NCBI RefSeq assembly: GCF_003076755.1
Contig: NZ_QDKM01000014.1
Location: 1 to 42,320, forward strand
Length of the DNA: 42,320 bases
Direction of reading: 5' to 3'
Source: Pararhodobacter oceanensis
GTDB lineage: Bacteria > Pseudomonadota > Alphaproteobacteria > Rhodobacterales > Rhodobacteraceae
Both the position numbers and the translations under genes were made by a program. The first letter of the stretch is position 1. Each line of letters begins with the position of its first letter. Under the pieces are notes generated by a model. That model was not told the origin of the DNA. It saw only the letters and a program-made list of their open reading frames with translations, and did no database searches. This document shows, in pieces, positions 39,011 to 42,320 of this stretch.

Positions 39011-40012
39011 CTATAGCTGGAACAGGCCCAAGGCGCTGACCACGTCGCGTTTTGTTGCCTCGGTGCGTGTTTGCGCCCGCTCGGTGCCGTCCTTGATCAC
39101 CTCAAGCACATACCCCCGGTCCTTGGAAAGCTGCGCCCTGCGCGCGCGGATCGGGGCGATGAGCTCCTGAAGGATGGCCTCCAGACGTGCCTTGATCTTG
39201 CCATCACCGAGCCCGCCGCGCTGGTATTGCGCCTTGAGTTCGGCAAGCTCGTTTTGGTCGGGGTCGAAGGCGTCGAGATAGGTGAAGACCACATTGCCTT
39301 CGATGCGCCCCGGGTCTTGGACGCGCAGGTGGTTGGGGTCGGTGAACATCGCCCTGACCGCGGCGCGGATGTCGTCGGGCGATGCCGAGAGCGGAATGGC
39401 GTTGCCGGTGGATTTCGACATTTTCGCCTTGCCGTCGATGCCGGGCAATCGGCCCGCCTTGGGGATGATCGCCTGCGCGTGCGGCAGCACGGATTGGCCC
39501 GCGGTGGCGTTGATCCGGCGCACGATCTCGTTGGTTTGTTCGATCAGCGGGGCCTGATCCTCGCCGACCGGCACGAGGGTCGCCTTGAAACCGGTAATAT
39601 CCGCCGCCTGTGCCGCCGGATAACAGAGGAAACCGGCGGGAATATCGCGCCCGAACCCGCGCGCGCGGATCTCGTCCTTGATCGTCGGATTCCGTTCGAG
39701 CCGCGCCACCGTGACGAAGTTCAGATAGAGCATCGACAGTTCGGCCAGCGCCGGTAAATGCGATTGCAGGCAGATCGTGCTGCGCGCGGGGTCAATGCCC
39801 ACGGCCATATAATCCAGCGCAACCTCGATCACGTTGCGCTGCACTTTCTGCGGATCATGGGCGTTGTCGGTCAGCGCCTGGGTATCGGCCAGCAGCAGGA
39901 ATTGCTCATGGCTGTCCTGATAGCGCAGCCGGTTTGCCAGCGAGCCCGCGTAATGCCCGATATGCAGCGGCCCGGTGGTGCGGTCGCCGGTCAGAATGGT
40001 TGATATGTTCAT
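39011..40012 (-). CDS. trpS: tryptophanyl-tRNA synthetase
   Basis: A 333-residue class I synthetase that charges tRNA-Trp. The HIGH motif is at residues 17-20 ('TTGPLHIGHYAGS') and the KMSKS loop is in 'DGKAKMSKSTGNAIPL' near residue 200. 'LCYPAAQAADITGF' and 'PVGEDQAPLIEQT' form the Trp and ATP pocket. Length is normal. The start at 40012 has AGG upstream; the frame extends to 40135 through the leader, which is not coding in that phase. A Trp-Trp leader peptide and terminator hairpin lie between 40055 and 40164, so expression is probably attenuated by charged tRNA-Trp. Confidence 0.95.
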   Translation of the reverse strand: MNISTILTGDRTTGPLHIGHYAGSLANRLRYQDSHEQFLLLADTQALTDNAHDPQKVQRNVIEVALDYMAVGIDPARSTICLQSHLPALAELSMLYLNFVTVARLERNPTIKDEIRARGFGRDIPAGFLCYPAAQAADITGFKATLVPVGEDQAPLIEQTNEIVRRINATAGQSVLPHAQAIIPKAGRLPGIDGKAKMSKSTGNAIPLSASPDDIRAAVRAMFTDPNHLRVQDPGRIEGNVVFTYLDAFDPDQNELAELKAQYQRGGLGDGKIKARLEAILQELIAPIRARRAQLSKDRGYVLEVIKDGTERAQTRTEATKRDVVSALGLFQL

Positions 40013-40054
40013 GTGCCTATTCTCATAAAATGAGAGGCCGCGCATCGGGAGGTT

Positions 40055-40086
40055 CGGAAAACAAAAGGCCGCCCATGCGGCGGCCT
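40055..40086 (-). terminator. attenuator terminator of trpS
   Basis: On the minus strand a perfect 8-bp stem (AGGCCGCC/GGCGGCCT, 5-base loop; 40066-40086) is followed by TTTTGTTTT. It lies between the leader peptide stop and the trpS start, the position of a classical attenuator. Confidence 0.8.
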
Positions 40087-40116
40087 CGGACTGCGATTGG
40101 TCATCCGGCCACCCTG

Positions 40117-40164
40117 TCAGGAAGCCAGCCACCAAGTGATTGCGATGATCGTCGTGTTTTCCAT
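40117..40164 (-). CDS. trpS leader peptide with tandem Trp codons
   Basis: A 15-residue frame, MENTTIIAITWWLAS, lies 105 bp upstream of trpS and carries two adjacent Trp codons. Together with the downstream terminator hairpin it forms a textbook transcription attenuator: a ribosome stalled at Trp codons would prevent the terminator from forming. GG-rich segments between the stop and the terminator could form the antiterminator. The ribosome site is weak. Confidence 0.75.
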   Translation of the reverse strand: MENTTIIAITWWLAS

Positions 40165-40411
40165 AGGGTGCTGCCTAACCCCGGCGCGATCACGCGTCAA
40201 TCAAATGATGGACGGGGTGCGAGGCGGAGGTTGGTGAAGCGGACACAAACGCCAGATAGGGGGCGCCTGCGAAGGCGCAAGACGTTCTGTTCGCATTAGA
40301 TATGGACGGCTGTATTGCTTGTGAAGCGGCATGAGGTAGAGTTGACCCGAAGACCCTCGCAAAGCAGCTTTGCTGCGCTGAATTTTCTTGGATCATCTTG
40401 GAGGTAGAGTA
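40165..40411. other. divergent promoter region of trpS leader and the zinc-ribbon gene
   Basis: No gene is seen. A short palindrome (CAAAGC-A-GCTTTG, 40360-40372) lies about 40 bp before the next start. Confidence 0.4.
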
Positions 40412-41482
40412 ATGCCGCAAATCGGATACCTCAGCGAAGATCGCCTGCGAAACATTCCCAAAAGGCAGTGGGCGGCGCATGAATTTTCTTTTTATTTGCA
40501 TGATCTGATTGCGCATTTGACTTCAGCGGCGGAACGCCACCGCGCTGGGCATATTCAAATTAAAATCGAGACGGAAAAAGATATCGAAGCATTAAGGGAA
40601 GCATCCGATCCGATTGATTTTCTTTCTGTCACTGGCAGGACAGATGAAGAGCGCAGACTAATGGTCAATCACATCTGTGCTGCTTTGTTGCCAGATATGC
40701 TTCATTTCATTCATGCAGGCCTGACCGCTTTGGAAAAGCGTAAGTTCACACTTGCGTTCGCGTGTCTTAGAAAGCCGTTCAATGAGGGAATGCCTCTCAT
40801 CGCTCTGCTGTGTGCAGACGAAGAAAAATTCTTCACGAAATTTAAAACCGATCCTGTTGACTTTCTTGATGGTCGTAGATTCCACCGCACAGCCAAGAGG
40901 TTGGCAATCGAAGCGGCAATTGCGAAATGTTCTGATTTAGATTTTCTATCTGCGGACGTGTTGTATGCATATCTATTCGATTTCGAAAACCCATCCGGTT
41001 TTGCTGGTCTTTTCGACAAGGCAATGCATCTGGTCACACGAAACTCTAGCATTAAGACAGAAGCCTATAACCTAAATTTCATTTTCAAAGATCCAAGGCA
41101 AAACGATGTTTATGAATCGTCGTATCAGGTAATATCTTATGTTCTGCTTTGCATACACTTGATGCAAGTTGAGTTGCTAAAACGAATGCATTTCCCAGCG
41201 GATGATTATCTGAAACAGCTAAGCATCAGAGCTGCAGGAACTTACCAGGCTTTGTTCCTCAAGGGGCGCTCAGAAATTGCGGGCAGTATAAATGAAACAC
41301 TTGGTGGGCTGATGAAATGCCCAGTTTGCAATGAGCGTGTTCGACTGAGGAAGCGAACTGTCCCGATGTTCTTTGTTACTGAGAATCTTGAATGCGACCA
41401 ATGTGGCCATGTTAACCAATTTCCGTTGGCGTGGTTGATGAGCAATCATGCTGGTGATGGGGTTAATAGCCAGCATGATTGA
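40412..41482 (+). CDS. hypothetical protein with C-terminal zinc ribbon
   Basis: A 356-residue protein of unknown family. Most of it is alpha-helical and AT-rich in codon use. The C-terminal 55 residues contain CPVC and CDQCG about 20 residues apart, a four-cysteine zinc ribbon, separated by 'NERVRLRKRTVPMFFVTENLE'. GGAGG lies upstream of the start at 40412. The low GC compared with trpS on its left and the SDR on its right suggests an acquired gene. No operon partner is seen. Confidence 0.7.
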   Translation: MPQIGYLSEDRLRNIPKRQWAAHEFSFYLHDLIAHLTSAAERHRAGHIQIKIETEKDIEALREASDPIDFLSVTGRTDEERRLMVNHICAALLPDMLHFIHAGLTALEKRKFTLAFACLRKPFNEGMPLIALLCADEEKFFTKFKTDPVDFLDGRRFHRTAKRLAIEAAIAKCSDLDFLSADVLYAYLFDFENPSGFAGLFDKAMHLVTRNSSIKTEAYNLNFIFKDPRQNDVYESSYQVISYVLLCIHLMQVELLKRMHFPADDYLKQLSIRAAGTYQALFLKGRSEIAGSINETLGGLMKCPVCNERVRLRKRTVPMFFVTENLECDQCGHVNQFPLAWLMSNHAGDGVNSQHD

Positions 41483-41640
41483 TAGATAGTAACTGGGTGG
41501 CTTCGCTGCTGGCGAAGAATAACCGAAAGCCGCCTAACAGAAACACAACGCCAATTCTAGGCCGGCTGCATAACCCAGTACATGAAGCGACCGAGGGCCT
41601 CGGCCCACACAGCAGGGGCGCGCGGGGCGCGGCTGGTGGC
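41483..41640. other. intergenic, convergent genes
   Basis: No gene is seen. No clear T-tract terminator was found. Confidence 0.3.
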
Positions 41641-42217
41641 TTATGTCAGGAACTGTTCAGCGACTTGCGATTGTTGTTTGAGCCCGTCGGGATCAAGCCC
41701 CGTCTTGAGGCTGGTGAAGGCTTCGGACCAGTCGGAGGTGCGGGTGCGGATCGGGGGCTGTGGCAGGGCCATGACCTGCATAACCACCGCGGCCACCTCG
41801 TCGGCAGTCTGGTAGATACCGGTCTCCTGACGGTTTTGCGAGCCCGAGATGTATTTTTGCAGGATCGGCAGGTATTCGTCCTCTAGCATGCCGCCGGTCT
41901 GGGCGACCTGTTCCAGCACCGTATTGGCAAACTCGGAGGCAATGCCGCCCGGCTCAATGGCGGTGAAATGGATGCCGAAGGCGGGGGTGATATAGCTTGC
42001 CATCGCCTCGGTCAGCCCCTCGACGGCAAATTTCGCGCCGCAGTAGACTTCGTTGAACGGCTGCCCGACCAGACCGCCAACCGAGCTGATGTTGATCACA
42101 TGGCCAGCGCGGGCTTTGCGCATATGCGGCATCACCGCCTTGGTGCAGCGTGCGACCCCCATATAGTTGATATCGAGGATCTTCTGGATATCCGTAAGCG
42201 GTGTGCCGCCCTCACAT
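41641..42217 (-). pseudogene. short-chain dehydrogenase/reductase, 5' end missing
   Basis: About 190 residues of a classical SDR remain. 'HVINISSVGGLVG' holds the catalytic Ser and 'YCGAKFAVEGLTEAM' the YxxxK pair, followed by 'FTAIEPGGIASEF'. The N-terminal NAD(P)-binding motif TGxxxGIG and the NNAG strand are absent: the protein-like sequence starts abruptly at 'GGTPLTDIQKILDINY' near 42205. Upstream is repeat-rich foreign sequence. The frame continues to 42279 in non-SDR residues. The gene is probably dead. Confidence 0.85.
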
Positions 42218-42320
42218 TGTAGTGCGTTTCGCGCCCTGCGAGATGTTTCGCATCTCATTACGGGGAGTGCGTTTCGCAATGTGCGCTATAAATTCGTTTC
42301 TAAAATCACTTGGTGTCGAG
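42218..42320. mobile_element. unidentified element-like sequence interrupting the SDR gene
   Basis: AGTGCGTTTCGC occurs twice (42221-42232 and 42266-42277) around a hairpin GAGATG-TTTCG-CATCTC (42240-42256). The change from SDR-coding to this repeat-rich, more AT-rich DNA is sharp, as at the end of an insertion element. The element runs beyond the window, and I cannot assign its family. Confidence 0.45.

Overview
The window looks like an alphaproteobacterial, probably Rhodobacteraceae, replicon: GC-rich genes, a RepA/ParA plasmid backbone, a MOBQ-type relaxase with a VirD4-like coupling protein, and roseobacter-style IS debris. The right end carries housekeeping-type genes (trpS, an MDR reductase, an SDR dehydrogenase) and looks chromosomal or chromid-like.

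Layout. (A) 1-127 is the end of an IS256-family element; a second, complete copy lies at 21858-23233. The DNA between them (128-21857) holds everything a small mobilizable plasmid needs: iterons and repA, parA with a small ribbon-helix-helix partner and an 18-bp repeat array, an oriT core, traD, traG and a mobA-type relaxase. The inner flank of each IS copy is the same 9-mer (ggctgacgc). This is expected if a plasmid of about 23 kb carrying one IS256 copy recombined with an IS copy already present in the host replicon. The outer right flank is a SNF2/DEAD-type helicase gene cut short by the IS. (B) The plasmid cargo is arranged in modules: ardC anti-restriction, a Kiwa-like kwaA-kwaB pair, an EamA exporter with its TetR regulator, a MerR-methyltransferase/GNAT/RsgA operon, a CDF metal transporter, a resolvase, and a four-gene defence operon (C5 DNA methyltransferase, PD-(D/E)XK-like nuclease, GHKL ATPase, Rossmann-like protein). 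Short repeats and IS1182-like scraps separate several modules.

(C) 23234-37400 is an accessory region: the truncated helicase, a coupled small-ORF pair, IS66/IS21 debris, a dicarboxylate symporter, an unknown protein, an HNH nuclease divergent from a GSU2403-type nucleotidyltransferase with twin operators between them, a GNAT, a secreted PPC-like protein, a serine recombinase with a large palindromic site, and an XRE regulator coupled to a 56-residue protein. It ends in IS-like terminal repeats and a tRNA 3'-end fragment that looks like an attachment-site scar. (D) 37641-42217 carries an MDR oxidoreductase, trpS preceded by a Trp-Trp leader peptide and attenuator, an unknown zinc-ribbon protein, and an SDR gene whose 5' end is replaced by unidentified element-like sequence.

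How the parts work together. The integrated plasmid keeps its replication, partition and mobilization modules but shows no mating-pair-formation genes, so it would need a helper for transfer. ArdC would protect it on entry. The methyltransferase/nuclease/GHKL operon starts 23 bp after the partition operon and, with Kiwa, would give phage defence and probably plasmid addiction. The strongest candidates for follow-up are the cointegrate structure, the GHKL-containing restriction operon, the trpS leader, and the cis-acting repeat arrays.
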